Assembly (NCBI RefSeq): GCF_036199905.1
Contig: NZ_CP108109.1
Coordinates: 1,550,001-1,614,000 of the forward strand
DNA from: Streptomyces sp. NBC_00223
Lineage (GTDB): Bacteria; Actinomycetota; Actinomycetes; Streptomycetales; Streptomycetaceae
Length of the DNA: 64,000 nucleotides
Reading direction: 5' to 3'
Notes under the pieces: generated by a model
Databases searched by the model: none
What the model was told of the DNA's origin: nothing
The model's input: only the letters and a program-made list of their open reading frames with translations
Shown: piece by piece, positions 23,383-34,842 of the stretch
Numbering within the stretch: position 1 is the stretch's first letter
Layout of the letters: each line of letters starts with the position of its first letter
Program-made: the position numbers and the translations under genes

Positions 23383-26300
23383 TTGCCGCCTCCATCATCT
23401 TCGCGGTGGTCTCGGACTCGGAGAGTCCGGCCTGCTCGGCGGCGTTCTTGGCGGCGAGCACTGCCTTGTAGTCCCTCGGCATGACCTTGCCGAAGCGGGT
23501 GAGGGCGCCGCCCCAGTCGGCGAGCAGCCGCTCGGCGACGGTGGACCCGGTCTCCTCGAAGTGGCGGCGCACCACATCGTGCAGCCACGTGATGTCGTCG
23601 GCGTCCAACTGCTCGACCCCGACCATGCCGGTGTTGACGCACGCCGGGTCGAGGTCGAGGACGTAGGCGATGCCGCCGGACATGCCGGCCGCGAAGTTCC
23701 GCCCTGTGACGCCGAGGACGACGGCCCGGCCGCCGGTCATGTACTCGCAGCCGTGGTCGCCCACGCCCTCGGAGACCACGGTGGCCCCGGAGTTGCGTAC
23801 GCAGAACCGCTCACCGGTCCGGCCGCGCAGGAACAGCTCGCCGCCGGTGGCCCCGTAGGCGATGGTGTTGCCCGCGATGGTGGAGAACTCCGCGAGGTGG
23901 TCGGCGCCGCGGTCCGGGCGGACCACGACCCGGCCACCGGACAGGCCCTTGCCGACGTAGTCGTTGGCGTCGCCCTCCAGCCGCAGGGTGACGCCCCTGG
24001 GCAGGAAGGCGCCGAAGGACTGGCCCGCGGAGCCGGTGAAGGTGATGTCGATCGTGTCGTCGGGCAGACCCGCGCCGCCGTACTTCTTGGTCACCTCGTG
24101 GCCGAGCATCGTGCCGACCGTGCGGTTGACGTTGCGGATCGCCACCTGGGCGCGGACCGGGGCGCCGGTCTCCAGGGCCTCGGCGGCGAGCCGGATCAGC
24201 TCGTTGTCCAGGGCGCGGTCCAGGCCGTGGTCCTGGGCGGTGGTGTGGTGCAGCGAGGCGCCCTCGGGCAGCTCCGGCACGTACAGCAGCGGGGCCAGGT
24301 CGAGGCCCTGTGCCTTCCAGTGGTCCACCGCGCGGCCGGCGTCGATCAGCTCGGCGCGGCCGACGGCCTCCTCGATGCTGCGGAAGCCCAGCTCGGCGAG
24401 GAGCTCACGGACCTCCTCGGCGACGAACTCGAAGAAGTTCACCACGAACTCGGGCTTGCCGGAGAAGCGCTCGCGCAGCACCGGGTTCTGGGTGGCGACG
24501 CCGACCGGGCAGGTGTCGAGGTGGCAGACCCGCATCATCACGCAGCCGGAGACGACCAGCGGCGCGGTGGCGAAGCCGAACTCCTCGGCGCCCAGCAGCG
24601 CGGCGATGACCACGTCACGGCCGGTCTTGAGCTGGCCGTCGGTCTGCACGACGATACGGTCCCGCAGGCCGTTGAGCAGCAGCGTCTGCTGGGTCTCGGC
24701 AAGGCCCAGCTCCCAGGGGCCGCCCGCGTGCTTGAGCGAGGTCAGCGGTGAGGCGCCCGTACCGCCGTCGTGGCCGGAGATCAGCACGACATCGGCGTGC
24801 GCCTTGGAGACGCCCGCGGCGACCGTGCCGACGCCGACCTCGGAGACCAGCTTGACGTGGACCCGCGCCTTGGGGTTGGCGTTCTTCAGGTCGTGGATCA
24901 GCTGGGCGAGGTCCTCGATCGAGTAGATGTCGTGGTGCGGCGGCGGCGAGATCAGACCGACGCCCGGGGTGGAGTGCCGGGTGCCGGCCACCCACGGGTA
25001 GACCTTGTGGCCGGGCAGCTGACCGCCCTCGCCGGGCTTGGCGCCCTGGGCCATCTTGATCTGGATGTCGTCGGCGTTGACCAGGTACTCCGAGGTGACG
25101 CCGAAGCGGCCGGAGGCGACCTGCTTGATGGCGCTGCGCCGGGCCGGATCGTAGAGCCGCTCGGAGTCCTCGCCGCCCTCGCCGGTGTTGGACTTGCCGC
25201 CGAGCTGGTTCATGGCGATGGCCAGCGTCTCGTGCGCCTCGCGGGAGATCGAGCCGTACGACATCGCGCCGGTGGAGAAGCGCTTGACGATCTCGCCGAC
25301 CGGCTCGACCTCGTCCAGCGGGATCGGCTCGCGCTCGCTCTTGAGACCGAACAGGCCGCGCAGCGTCATCAGCCGCTCGGACTGCTCGTTCACCCGGCTG
25401 GTGTACTGCTTGAAGATGTCGTAGCGCCGGGTGCGGGTGGCGTGCTGGAGCCGGAAGACGGTGTCCGGGTCGAACAGGTGCGGCTCGCCCTCGCGGCGCC
25501 ACTGGTACTCGCCGCCGATCTCCAGCCGGCGGTGCGCGGCGGCGATGCCCGAGACCGGGTACGCCTTGACGTGCCGGGCAGCGACCTCCCGGGCGATGAC
25601 GTCGATGCCGGCGCCGCCGATCTTGGTGTCGGTGCCGTGGAAGTAGGTGTCCACGAAGTCGGCCTCCAGGCCGATGGCCTCGAAGACCTGCGCGCCGCGG
25701 TAGGAGGCGACGGTGGAGATGCCCATCTTGGACATCACCTTGAGCACGCCCTTGCCCAGGCCCTTGATCAGGTTCCTGATCGCGTCCTCGGGCTCGATGC
25801 CCTGCAGGAAGGTGCCCGCGCGGACCAGGTCCTCGACGGACTCCATGGCCAGGTACGGGTTGACGGCCGCGGCGCCGTAGCCGATGAGCAGCGCCACGTG
25901 GTGCACCTCGCGCACGTCGCCGGCCTCGATCAGCAGACCGACCTGGGTGCGCTGCTTGGTGCGGATCAGGTGGTGGTGCACGGCGGAGGTGAGCAGCAGC
26001 GAGGGGATCGGCGCGTGCTCGGCGTCGGAGTGCCGGTCGGACAGGACGATCAGCCGAGCGCCGTCCTCAATGGCGGCGTCGGCCTCGGCGCAGATCTCGG
26101 CGAGCCGGGCGGCCAGCGCGCCGCCGCCCCCGGTGACCCGGTACAGACCGGAGAGCGTGGCGCCCTTGAGGCCGGGCATGTCGCCGTCGGCGTTGACGTG
26201 GATGAGCTTGGCCAGCTCGTCGTTGTCGATCACCGGGAACGGCAGGGTGATGTTGCGGCAGGACGCCGGGCTGGGCTCCAGCAGATTGCCCGAGGGGCCG

Positions 26301-27946
26301 ATGGTGGAGATCAGCGAGGTGACCAGTTCCTCGCGGATGGCGTCCAGCGGCGGGTTGGTGACCTGCGCGAAGAGCTGGGTGAAGTAGTCGAAGAGCAGCC
26401 GGGGACGCTGGGAGAGCGCGGCGATCGGCGAGTCGGTGCCCATGGAGCCGAGCGGTTCGCCGCCGGTCCTGGCCATGGGCGCGAGGATGACCCGCAGCTC
26501 CTCCTCGGTGTAGCCGAAGGTCTGCTGGCGCCGGGTGACCGAGGCGTGGGTGTGCACGATGTGCTCGCGCTCGGGCAGGTCGGCGAGGTCGACCAGACCG
26601 GCGTCGAGCCAGTCGGCGTACGGGTGCTCGGCCGCGATCCCGGCCTTGATCTCGTCGTCCTCGACGATCCGGTGCGAGACGGTGTCGACCAGGAACATCC
26701 GGCCGGGCTGGAGGCGTCCCTTGCGGACGACCTTGCCCGGGGGGATGTCCAGGACGCCCGACTCGGAGGCGAGGACGACCAGGCCGTCGTCGGTGACCCA
26801 GTAGCGGCCGGGGCGCAGTCCGTTGCGGTCCAGGACCGCGCCGACCACCGAGCCGTCGGTGAAGGTGACACAGGCGGGGCCGTCCCAGGGCTCCATCAGC
26901 GTGGAGTGGTACTGGTAGAAGGCGCGCCTGGCCGGGTCCATCGAGGTGTGGTTCTCCCACGCCTCGGGGATCATCATCAGCACGCTGTGCGGCAGCGAGC
27001 GCCCGCCCAGGTGCAGCAGTTCCAGCACCTCGTCGAAGGACGCGGTGTCGGAGGCGCCCGGCGTACAGATCGGGAAGATCCGCTCCAGGTCGGCGGGGCC
27101 CTCGGCGTGCCCGGCGGCGCTGAAGAGGTCGCTGGCCAGCTGCGACTCGCGGGCCCGCATCCAGTTGCGGTTGCCCTTGACGGTGTTGATCTCGCCGTTG
27201 TGCGCGACGAAGCGGTACGGGTGGGCGAGCGGCCAGCTCGGGAAGGTGTTGGTGGAGAAGCGCGAGTGGACCAGCGCGATCGCGGTGGCGAACCGCGGGT
27301 CGGACAGGTCGGGGAAGAACGGCTCCAGCTGGCCGGTGGTGAGCATGCCCTTGTAGACGACCGTGCGCGCGGACAGCGACGGGAAGTAGACGTCGGCCTC
27401 GCGCTCGGCGCGCTTGCGCAGGACGAAGGCGGGCCGGTCGAGCGCGATGCCGGAGCGCCCGGCCCCGGTGGCGTCGCCGATGAAGAGCTGCGAGAAGTAC
27501 GGCATGGTCGAGCGGGCGGTGGCACCGAGCAGGTCGGGGGCGACCGGGACCTCGCGCCAGCCCAGGACGCTCAGGCCCTCCTCGGTGGCGATCCGCTCGA
27601 TCGCGTCGACCGCCTTGGCGCGGTCCTCGTGCTCGACGGGAAGAAAGGCCAGGCCGACCGCGTACCGCCCGTCGGCGGGCAGCTCGAATCCGGCCACCTC
27701 ACGGAGGAAGGCGTCCGGGATCTGGAGCAGGATGCCCGCGCCGTCGCCCGAGTCGGGCTCGGCGCCGGTGGCGCCGCGGTGCTCCAGGTTGCGCAGGACG
27801 GTGAGCGCCTGCTCCACGAGCGTGTGGCTCGCCTCGCCGGTGAGGGTGGCCACGAAGCCGACGCCGCAGGCGTCGTGCTCGTTACGGGGGTCGTACATCC
27901 CCTGCGGGGCGGGGTGCCCGTCCATGAACGCGAAACGCGAACGCAT
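23375..27946 (-). CDS. gltB: Glutamate synthase large subunit
   Basis: This 1523-residue alpha subunit forms two glutamates from glutamine and 2-oxoglutarate. After a short propeptide the N-terminal nucleophile is Cys27 ([12 protein letters not shown]), which hydrolyses glutamine. The central domain leads to the FMN barrel ([38 protein letters not shown]) and the 3Fe-4S cluster [15 protein letters not shown]. The C-terminal beta-helix GXGXG domain ends the protein. The ATG at 27944-27946 is preferred over an upstream in-frame ATG (27997) because GGGAGAGCC precedes it and it leaves the usual short propeptide. It is the first gene of gltBD. Confidence 0.97.
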   Translation of the reverse strand: MRSRFAFMDGHPAPQGMYDPRNEHDACGVGFVATLTGEASHTLVEQALTVLRNLEHRGATGAEPDSGDGAGILLQIPDAFLREVAGFELPADGRYAVGLAFLPVEHEDRAKAVDAIERIATEEGLSVLGWREVPVAPDLLGATARSTMPYFSQLFIGDATGAGRSGIALDRPAFVLRKRAEREADVYFPSLSARTVVYKGMLTTGQLEPFFPDLSDPRFATAIALVHSRFSTNTFPSWPLAHPYRFVAHNGEINTVKGNRNWMRARESQLASDLFSAAGHAEGPADLERIFPICTPGASDTASFDEVLELLHLGGRSLPHSVLMMIPEAWENHTSMDPARRAFYQYHSTLMEPWDGPACVTFTDGSVVGAVLDRNGLRPGRYWVTDDGLVVLASESGVLDIPPGKVVRKGRLQPGRMFLVDTVSHRIVEDDEIKAGIAAEHPYADWLDAGLVDLADLPEREHIVHTHASVTRRQQTFGYTEEELRVILAPMARTGGEPLGSMGTDSPIAALSQRPRLLFDYFTQLFAQVTNPPLDAIREELVTSLISTIGPSGNLLEPSPASCRNITLPFPVIDNDELAKLIHVNADGDMPGLKGATLSGLYRVTGGGGALAARLAEICAEADAAIEDGARLIVLSDRHSDAEHAPIPSLLLTSAVHHHLIRTKQRTQVGLLIEAGDVREVHHVALLIGYGAAAVNPYLAMESVEDLVRAGTFLQGIEPEDAIRNLIKGLGKGVLKVMSKMGISTVASYRGAQVFEAIGLEADFVDTYFHGTDTKIGGAGIDVIAREVAARHVKAYPVSGIAAAHRRLEIGGEYQWRREGEPHLFDPDTVFRLQHATRTRRYDIFKQYTSRVNEQSERLMTLRGLFGLKSEREPIPLDEVEPVGEIVKRFSTGAMSYGSISREAHETLAIAMNQLGGKSNTGEGGEDSERLYDPARRSAIKQVASGRFGVTSEYLVNADDIQIKMAQGAKPGEGGQLPGHKVYPWVAGTRHSTPGVGLISPPPHHDIYSIEDLAQLIHDLKNANPKARVHVKLVSEVGVGTVAAGVSKAHADVVLISGHDGGTGASPLTSLKHAGGPWELGLAETQQTLLLNGLRDRIVVQTDGQLKTGRDVVIAALLGAEEFGFATAPLVVSGCVMMRVCHLDTCPVGVATQNPVLRERFSGKPEFVVNFFEFVAEEVRELLAELGFRSIEEAVGRAELIDAGRAVDHWKAQGLDLAPLLYVPELPEGASLHHTTAQDHGLDRALDNELIRLAAEALETGAPVRAQVAIRNVNRTVGTMLGHEVTKKYGGAGLPDDTIDITFTGSAGQSFGAFLPRGVTLRLEGDANDYVGKGLSGGRVVVRPDRGADHLAEFSTIAGNTIAYGATGGELFLRGRTGERFCVRNSGATVVSEGVGDHGCEYMTGGRAVVLGVTGRNFAAGMSGGIAYVLDLDPACVNTGMVGVEQLDADDITWLHDVVRRHFEETGSTVAERLLADWGGALTRFGKVMPRDYKAVLAAKNAAEQAGLSESETTAKMMEAANG

Positions 27947-28356
27947 GGCTCTCCCGTCGTCGTCATTGGCTTGTATGCATTGCCTTGGCTCAGGCATTGC
28001 GCAACAGGGACGACGTTGGCCCTCTGCGATTTCGTGCAGATTACATAATGGCCGAGCGGTTCGGGAACCGGATACTCGGTACCAGCATATGGACGTACTT
28101 ATGGGGCAGAAGCGGGCGGATCAAGGCCGCGTCGGGCCGCCGGATGTTACGCACGGTTTCCGTGAGGGCTGTCGTGAGGCCCCGCCGATGGTGTGAACGA
28201 CTGATGCCCAGTGCGGCCGCCGCTGAAACGGGTCGTTCACACCGTCCCCTTGCCGGGCCCCCGGCGCGGGGCAGCGGGCCGCCGCCGTCGGCCACACATC
28301 CGTGCGGGCCACCCCACGCCTGGGGCTGGCGCGGGCGGCACCGGAGGGCCCCGCCA
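27947..28356. other. gltB upstream region, no gene seen
   Basis: This stretch holds the gltBD promoter. The part nearest gltB (27961-28110) is relatively AT-rich (for example ATTACATAATGGCC at 28041-28054) and is the likely promoter and operator region. No conserved ORF or recognised riboswitch fold was found. The right end merges into a 131-bp repeat array. Confidence 0.5.
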
Positions 28357-28722
28357 GGGGCGCGAGGAACTGCGCGACAAGCCACGACAGACCTACGGTC
28401 GGCAATGTACCCCTGCGACGCAGACGGGTCCCCGGGGCAGGCCCCGCCAGGGGCGCCGGGCGTCCCCCGGGCAGAAGGCCCCGATTAGGGGCGCGAGGAA
28501 CTGCGCGACAAGCCACGACGGACCTACGGTCGGCAATGTACCCCTGCGAGGCAGACGGGTCCCCGGGGCAGGCCCCGCCAGGGGCGCTGCGCGTCCCACG
28601 GGCAGAAGGCCCCGATTAGGGGCGCGAGGAACTGCGCGACAAGCCACGACGGACCTGCGATCGGCAATGTGCCCCTGCGACGCAGACGGGTCTCCGCGGA
28701 AGGCCCCGCCAGGGGCACTGGA
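28357..28722. repeat. 131-bp tandem repeat array, about 2.8 copies
   Basis: Copies begin at 28357, 28488 and 28619, each with GGGGCGCGAGGAACTGCGCG, giving an exact period of 131 bp twice. The first two full copies differ at few positions; the third is truncated and more diverged. The unit also contains CGGCAATGTACCCCTGCGA and GGCCCCGCCAGGGGC. It lies in the gltB to lgt gap. The opening motif recurs at other intergenic sites of the window. Confidence 0.92.
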
Positions 28723-28726
28723 GGCA

Positions 28727-28747
28727 CCCCCGGGCGGAGCCCGGGGG
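28727..28747. terminator. GC hairpin downstream of lgt
   Basis: CCCCCGGGC (28727-28735) and GCCCGGGGG (28739-28747) pair perfectly over 9 bp with a three-base loop. It lies 44 bp past the lgt stop on the minus strand and may end lgt transcription, though similar hairpins belong to the dispersed repeat family. Confidence 0.55.
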
Positions 28748-28790
28748 CGTTGCGCTCACCTGCGGACGGAAAGCTCGGGCTGCAAGCCCG

Positions 28791-29753
28791 CTAGTGGGGG
28801 TTCGCCGCCCTCGGCGGCTGCTCGGCGTCCTCGACAGCGGCGACCTCGGGCGCCTGCTCCGGCACGTCGACGGCCGGAACGGACGGCTGCTCGTCAGTCG
28901 GCTCGGCGTCGTCAGGGGCCGACCCGGCGGTGACCGGCTCGACCTCCGGCTCGCGGCCGGGACGGCTGCGGGCGGACAGGACGAAGTAGAGCACCGCGGC
29001 CGCGAAGACGATGATCGCGGTCCAGTCGTTGAGCCTCATGCCCAGCACATGGTGGGCGTAGTCGACCCGCATGTGCTCGATCCAGAAGCGGCCCACCGTG
29101 TACGACGCCACGTAGAGCGCGAAGGCGCGGCCGTGGCCGAGCTTGAAGCGGCGGTCGGCCCAGAGCACCAGCAGGGCCACGCCGACGCACCACAGCGACT
29201 CGTACAGGAACGTCGGGTGGTATGTGGCCACGTCCGGCGTCGCGTCCGGCCGGTGCGCCGCGTCGATCTTGAGTCCCCACGGCAGCGTGGTCGGGTTGCC
29301 GTACAGCTCCTGGTTGAACCAGTTGCCCCAGCGGCCGATGGCCTGCGCGAAGGCGATACCGGGCGCGATGGCGTCCGCGTACGCGGGCAGGGCGATGCCG
29401 CGCCTGCGGCAGCCGATCCAGGCGCCGAGCGCGCCCATGGCGATGGCGCCCCAGATGCCGAGGCCGCCCTGCCAGACCTTGAAGGCGTCGACCCAGTCCT
29501 TGCCATTGGTGAAGTACAGCTCGTAATCGGTGATCACGTGGTACAGCCGGCCGCCGACCAGGCCGAACGGCACCGCCCACACGGCGATGTCCGCCACCGT
29601 GCCGACCTTGCCGCCGCGGGCGAGCCAGCGCTTGTTTCCGAGCCAGACGGCGACGAAGACACCGATGATGATGCAGAACGCGTAGCCGCGCAGGGGAATC
29701 GGTCCGAGGTGGACGACTCCGTGCGACGGGCTGGGGATGAATGCGAGATCCAT
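28791..29753 (-). CDS. lgt: Prolipoprotein diacylglyceryl transferase
   Basis: This 320-residue integral membrane enzyme transfers diacylglyceryl from phosphatidylglycerol to the lipobox cysteine of prolipoproteins. It has the family signature GRWGNWFNQELYG around residue 140 and about seven membrane segments. The last 55 residues are an acidic Pro/Glu/Ala tail, common in actinobacterial Lgt and probably cytoplasmic. It would modify, among others, the two binding lipoproteins encoded at 10890 and 13184. It is followed by a GC hairpin and the repeat array. Confidence 0.96.
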   Translation of the reverse strand: MDLAFIPSPSHGVVHLGPIPLRGYAFCIIIGVFVAVWLGNKRWLARGGKVGTVADIAVWAVPFGLVGGRLYHVITDYELYFTNGKDWVDAFKVWQGGLGIWGAIAMGALGAWIGCRRRGIALPAYADAIAPGIAFAQAIGRWGNWFNQELYGNPTTLPWGLKIDAAHRPDATPDVATYHPTFLYESLWCVGVALLVLWADRRFKLGHGRAFALYVASYTVGRFWIEHMRVDYAHHVLGMRLNDWTAIIVFAAAVLYFVLSARSRPGREPEVEPVTAGSAPDDAEPTDEQPSVPAVDVPEQAPEVAAVEDAEQPPRAANPH

Positions 29754-29827
29754 GGCAATGCCGACGCTACCGTGCCGGGCGGGTGATGAGGCAACCCACC
29801 CGGCTACGTGTGAATAACATCCCGTGC

Positions 29828-29857
29828 CGGGGACGGACCCCGCGCGGCCCGTCCCCG
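29828..29857 (-). terminator. Hairpin after the DsbA-like gene
   Basis: CGGGGACGG (29828-29836) and CCGTCCCCG (29849-29857) form a 9-bp stem with a 12-base loop, four bases past the stop codon of the DsbA-like gene. No T-run is present. Confidence 0.55.
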
Positions 29858-29861
29858 CCGC

Positions 29862-30704
29862 TCAGGAGGGCGGCGGAACCGTCCCGACTCCGGTGGACGG
29901 CGGCGCGGTGACCGTACCGGCCTTCTTGCCCTTGTTCGCGTCCGCCACCATCTTCTTCAGCGAGTCCGGGGTGAGCGGGGCGCTCTGGGAGCCGTAGATG
30001 TTCTTGCCGTTGAGCAGGACGGTCGGGGTGCCGCCGAAGCCCGCCTTGTTGAAGGCGGCGTTGGACTTGCGCACCCAGGAATTGTGGGTGCCGTCGTTCA
30101 CACAGGCGGTGAAGGTGGGGGTGCGCAGGCCGCTGACCTTGTCGGCGAGTGTGAGCAGGTTGGCCTTGTCGGCGAACTTGTCGTCCTGCTCGTCGGGCTG
30201 GTTGGTGTAGAGCACGTCGTGGTAGGCGCGGAACTTCCCGGCGTCCTGGGCGCAGGCGGCGGCGTTCGCTGCGTTCAGCGAGCCCGAGCCGCCGAGATTG
30301 CCGTCGATGAGCGTCACGAGGTGGTACTCCGTGCGCATCTGCCCGCTGTCCTCCAGGCTGTGGACGGTCGGGGTGAAGGACTTCTCGAAGGCGTCACAGG
30401 CCGGGCAGCGGAAGTCCTCGTAGATCGAGAGGGTCGAGGGGGCGTCGCCGGCCCCGACCGGGATCACGAGGCTGTCCGTCCCGGTCGCGCCCTTGGGGGC
30501 GGTCACCGGGCCCGCCACCGTGCCGCTGCCGCTGTTGTGCTCGGCGATGGCCACTCCGATGCCGGCGGCGACGGCGAGGACGACGATCACCGCCGACCCC
30601 ACCATGATCGTCCGCCTGCGTTTGGCGCGGACCTTGTCCTTTTCGCGCTGTTCCTGGAGCGCCGCGCGGGCGCTGCGTTTTTCGTCACGGTTCTTCTGGC
30701 TCAC
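29862..30704 (-). CDS. Membrane-anchored DsbA/thioredoxin-fold protein 1
   Basis: This 280-residue protein has a basic cytoplasmic head (SQKNRDEKRSARAALQEQR), one membrane segment at about 33-54, and an extracytoplasmic thioredoxin-fold domain with the redox motif Cys100-Pro-Ala-Cys103 in IYEDFRCPACDAFEKS. Proteins of this type oxidise or shuffle disulfides in exported proteins. The GTG at 30702-30704 is used since homologs start at this SQKNR segment; an ATG at 30749 would run through a terminator-like hairpin. A similar gene lies at 58715, so the window carries two. Confidence 0.9.
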   Translation of the reverse strand: MSQKNRDEKRSARAALQEQREKDKVRAKRRRTIMVGSAVIVVLAVAAGIGVAIAEHNSGSGTVAGPVTAPKGATGTDSLVIPVGAGDAPSTLSIYEDFRCPACDAFEKSFTPTVHSLEDSGQMRTEYHLVTLIDGNLGGSGSLNAANAAACAQDAGKFRAYHDVLYTNQPDEQDDKFADKANLLTLADKVSGLRTPTFTACVNDGTHNSWVRKSNAAFNKAGFGGTPTVLLNGKNIYGSQSAPLTPDSLKKMVADANKGKKAGTVTAPPSTGVGTVPPPS

Positions 30705-30714
30705 GCCCGTGGAC

Positions 30715-30753
30715 AACGGTGCGGGGAGGCGCTCAGCGTCTCCCCGCACCGTT
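30715..30753. terminator. 14-bp perfect hairpin before the DsbA-like gene
   Basis: AACGGTGCGGGGAG (30715-30728) pairs perfectly with CTCCCCGCACCGTT (30740-30753), with an 11-base loop and a T-run on the plus strand. It lies between trpA and the DsbA-like start, in what would be the 5' leader of that gene, so it may terminate trp read-through or act in the leader. Confidence 0.6.
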
Positions 30754-30772
30754 TTTCGCCCGAGGGAGTGAC

Positions 30773-30818
30773 AAAAACCCGCCGTCCGGGTGATCTTCCC
30801 GGCGTGCCCCGGGACGGC
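30773..30818 (-). terminator. Rho-independent terminator of trpA
   Basis: On the minus strand GCCGTCC (one base after the trpA stop) pairs with GGACGGC, with secondary pairing inside the loop, followed by GGGTTTTT. This is the likely end of the trpC-M-B-A transcript. Confidence 0.75.
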
Positions 30819-30819
30819 C

Positions 30820-31634
30820 TCAGTCCCGCTTGCGGACGCCCTCGGCCAGTTCGGCGGCCAGCGCCCGTACGGCGGCGAGCCCGGCGGCCGGGTCGCCGTC
30901 GTGGTCGAGCAGCCGCTTGACGAAGGCCGAGCCGACGATCACGCCGTCGGCGAAGGCGGCCACCTCGGCGGCCTGCGAGGCGTTGGAGACCCCGAGCCCG
31001 ACGCACACCGGCAGCTCGGTGACGGCCCGGGTACGGCGTACCAGGTCGGCCGCGCTGTCGCCGACGCTGGTCCGGGTGCCGGTGACGCCCATCAGCGAGG
31101 CCGCGTAGACAAAGCCGCTGCCGGCCTCGGTGATCTTGGCGAGCCGGGCGTCGCGGCTGGAGGGCGCGACCACGAAGACGGTGGCCAGGCCGTGCTCCCC
31201 GGCCGCCTTCCGCCACAGCGCGGACTCCTCGACCGGCAGGTCGGGCAGGATGCAGCCCGCGCCGCCCGCCTCGGCCAGTTCCCGGGCGAAGCGCTCGGGG
31301 CCGTAGCGGTCGACCGGGTTCCAGTACGTCATCACCAGCACCGGCTTGCCGGTGGCCAGGTGCGCCTCGCGGACCGTACGCATCACGTCGGCGATGCGGA
31401 CGCCGCCGCGCAGGGCGATGTCGTCGGCGGTCTGGATGACCGGGCCGTCGAGCACCGGGTCGCTGTGCGGCAGGCCGACCTCGACGATGTCGGCGCCGCC
31501 CTCCAGGACCGCCTTGACGGCCTCGATGCCGCCGTCGACGGTCGGGAAGCCGGCCGGGAGGTACGCGATGAGCGCGGCCCGGTTCTCGGCCTTGGCGTCC
31601 GCGAGGACCTGTTCCAGAAGACTGATCTGCCCGC

Positions 31635-31638
<4 letters not shown>
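30820..31638 (-). CDS. trpA: Tryptophan synthase alpha chain
   Basis: This 272-residue TIM-barrel subunit cleaves indole-3-glycerol phosphate to indole and glyceraldehyde-3-phosphate and passes indole to TrpB. Catalytic residues are in [15 protein letters not shown], in [17 protein letters not shown] (Glu and Asp) and in the glycine-rich phosphate loop ([21 protein letters not shown]). It starts at a GTG overlapping the trpB stop (GTGA), so the two subunits are translationally coupled. Confidence 0.97.
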
Positions 31639-32888
<1,250 letters not shown>

Positions 32889-32985
32889 GGGTGTCCCCTG
32901 GCAGGTGTGCGTCAGTGAGTGGTGCGGTGCTGCGCCTGGCCGGTGGCGGTGTGTGACGGCCTCCGGGCACGGCGATGGTCGCGGA

Positions 32986-33129
32986 TCAGCCGCGACGCCA
33001 TCGCCTTCCGTTCACCTGGCCGGGCTCGCAGCCGATGACGTACCGCACCCGCCGCCCCAGCACCCGCCGCGCGGGCGCACGGCACCCACGCGGCTTGCAG
33101 CCGCGACCCAGACGAGTAGCAATGGACAC
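32986..33129 (-). CDS. trpM: TrpM-like small protein between trpC and trpB
   Basis: This 47-residue very basic ORF ends [33 protein letters not shown]. Streptomyces species carry a small gene, trpM (formerly trpX), at exactly this place between trpC and trpB; in S. coelicolor it was described as modulating tryptophan synthesis and development. The C-terminal arginine-rich half here fits my memory of that protein. The GTG at 33127-33129 has only a weak GGGG-type ribosome site, and the frame stays open upstream into a repeat element, so the true start is uncertain and the N-terminus may have been shortened. Confidence 0.55.
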   Translation of the reverse strand: MSIATRLGRGCKPRGCRAPARRVLGRRVRYVIGCEPGQVNGRRWRRG

Positions 33130-33150
33130 GCCCCGGAGTCTACGACACCC

Positions 33151-33333
33151 CAGCCCCGCCAGGGGCGCCCCCAAGGGGCGCTGGGGGTACCCCCGGGCGA
33201 AGCCTGGGGGCGGAACTGCGCGGCCAGCCACGATGCGCCTGCGGCGGGCCGCCGGGGGTGCCCCTTGCGGTGGTTCCCGGACCACCCGCCGGTGGTGGGC
33301 TTGTCGCGCAGTTCCTCGCGCCCCTGATGGGGC
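33151..33333. repeat. Imperfect inverted repeat of the GAACTGCGCG family
   Basis: The element abuts the trpC stop. Its left arm has CCCCGCCAGGGGCGC and GAACTGCGCGGCCAGCC (33213-33229); its right arm has GGCTTGTCGCGCAGTTC (33298-33314) and GCGCCCCTGATGGGG, the near-exact reverse complement. A short hairpin, TACCCCCGGGCGAAGCCTGG, lies between. It sits inside the trp operon, so any transcript through trpC-M-B-A must carry this fold. Confidence 0.8.
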
Positions 33334-34143
33334 TTAGTCCCGCCCGTTCCGCAAAGCAGGATGCGCCCCCGCGGCGACAAGATCAGCGACCGCCGTCCGG
33401 GGGTCGCGCCCGGTGACCAAGGACTCCCCCACCAACACCGCGTCCGCCCCGTCATGCGCGTACGCGATCAGATCGTGCGGCCCCCGCACCCCGGACTCCG
33501 CGACCTTGACGATGTGATCGGGAATCTCGGGCGCGACCCGGGAGAACGTCCCCCGGTCCACCTCAAGCGTCTTGAGGTTCCGCGCGTTGACCCCGATGAT
33601 CCGCGCCCCCGCGTCCACCGCCCGCGCGACCTCCTCCTCGTCGTGCACCTCGACCAGCGGGGTGAGCCCGATGGACTCGGCCCGCTCGATCAGCGACACG
33701 AGAGCGGGCTGTTCGAGCGCGGAGACGATCAGCAGCGCGAGATCCGCGCCGTGCGCCCGGGCCTCCCACAGCTGGTAGGCGGTGACGATGAAGTCCTTGC
33801 GGAGCACCGGTACGTCGACCCTGGCCCGCACCGCGTCGAGGTCGGCGAGCGAACCGCCGAACCTGCGCTGCTCGGTGAGGACGCTGATCGCCGCGGCGCC
33901 GCCGGACTCGTAGTCGGCGGCCAGCCCCGCGGGGTCGGCGATCGCGGCCAGCGCGCCCTTGGAGGGGCTGGACCGCTTGACCTCGCAGATGACCTTGACG
34001 CCCTCGCCGCGCAGGGCGGCGACTCCGTCCTTGGCGTCCCGCGCCTTGGTGGCGCGCTCCTTGAGGTCGTCGAGGGAGACCCGGGCCTGTCGCTCGGCGA
34101 GGTCAGCCCGGACTCCGTCGATGATCTCGTCGAGCACACTCAC
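33334..34143 (-). CDS. trpC: Indole-3-glycerol phosphate synthase
   Basis: This 269-residue TIM-barrel enzyme closes the indole ring in tryptophan synthesis. Active-site stretches are [36 protein letters not shown] and [12 protein letters not shown]. It starts at a GTG (34141-34143) with GGGGAG eight bases upstream. It is the first gene of the trpC-trpM-trpB-trpA set. The protein is TrpC only, with no fused TrpF, which matters because no trpF gene is visible in the window. Confidence 0.97.
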   Translation of the reverse strand: MSVLDEIIDGVRADLAERQARVSLDDLKERATKARDAKDGVAALRGEGVKVICEVKRSSPSKGALAAIADPAGLAADYESGGAAAISVLTEQRRFGGSLADLDAVRARVDVPVLRKDFIVTAYQLWEARAHGADLALLIVSALEQPALVSLIERAESIGLTPLVEVHDEEEVARAVDAGARIIGVNARNLKTLEVDRGTFSRVAPEIPDHIVKVAESGVRGPHDLIAYAHDGADAVLVGESLVTGRDPRTAVADLVAAGAHPALRNGRD

Positions 34144-34302
34144 GCGAGAACTCCCCTTCCGGCCGGGTGGAGCAGCGAAATGATCAAGCCAGTGGTGGTG
34201 GCCCACCGGTGGTCCGATGGTATCGGGCGCCGGGCACAGTGCCCGCATCCGACGATTCCCGGTCCCACTACCTGGACAAATGCACCCCGGAACCCGCCCG
34301 GC

Positions 34303-34761
34303 TCAGGGTGCGAGCGCTGCCCCGAAGGGCAGATTCCGGACAAGCGTGAAGGCCAGGACGACCGCGCCGATCGCCCACAGCCACGGCGGCCGCAGCACCG
34401 GCTCGAACGGCTTGCCGCGCAGCGCTCGGCCGAACCACACCACCCAGACGACGGCGAAGACCGCGTACCCGGCGACGGCGAGGGCGTTGCAGCCCAGCGC
34501 GGTGCCGAGGTGGCCGTGCACGAGGGCGTGGGCGCCGCGCAGGCCGCCGCAGCCGGGGCAGTACACGCCGGTGTAGCGCAGCAGCGGGCAGACCGGGTAG
34601 TGGCCGGGCGTGTTGGGGTCGACCGCGCCGACGTACGCGAAAGCCGCGGCGACACTGCCCAGCACGGCCACGGGCACGGCCGTACGGGTCCGGAGACGCG
34701 GCGGGCGTACGGGCGGCGGCGCCTGGGGTACGGTCGCGGGCTCGTGTGTGGTGGCGGTCAC
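34303..34761 (-). CDS. DUF2752 membrane protein
   Basis: This 152-residue membrane protein has the DUF2752 hallmark CPGCGGLRGAHALVHGHLG near residues 70-85, preceded by one membrane segment and followed by two. The conserved Cys pair and Arg lie between membrane segments. The function of the family is unknown; it is regularly found beside the trp genes in Streptomyces. It starts at a GTG and probably shares a transcript with the genes upstream (34843 and 35233). Confidence 0.85.
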   Translation of the reverse strand: MTATTHEPATVPQAPPPVRPPRLRTRTAVPVAVLGSVAAAFAYVGAVDPNTPGHYPVCPLLRYTGVYCPGCGGLRGAHALVHGHLGTALGCNALAVAGYAVFAVVWVVWFGRALRGKPFEPVLRPPWLWAIGAVVLAFTLVRNLPFGAALAP

Positions 34762-34842
34762 ACGGCGATTCTGCCCCGGGACGTACGAAGGCGCAGCGCG
34801 CGGACCCGGGGCCCGGCGGCTGCGCCAGCGTGGTGAGTGCGG

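Noticed and set aside
28357..28722. The tandem array as a possible CRISPR
   Set aside because: The period is 131 bp with near-identical full units and no short repeat alternating with unique spacers; no cas genes are nearby.
28041..28790. Several Arg/Pro/Ala-rich open frames in the gltB to lgt gap
   Set aside because: They are translations of the 131-bp repeat array and flanking GC-rich DNA, with no ribosome site or conserved domain.
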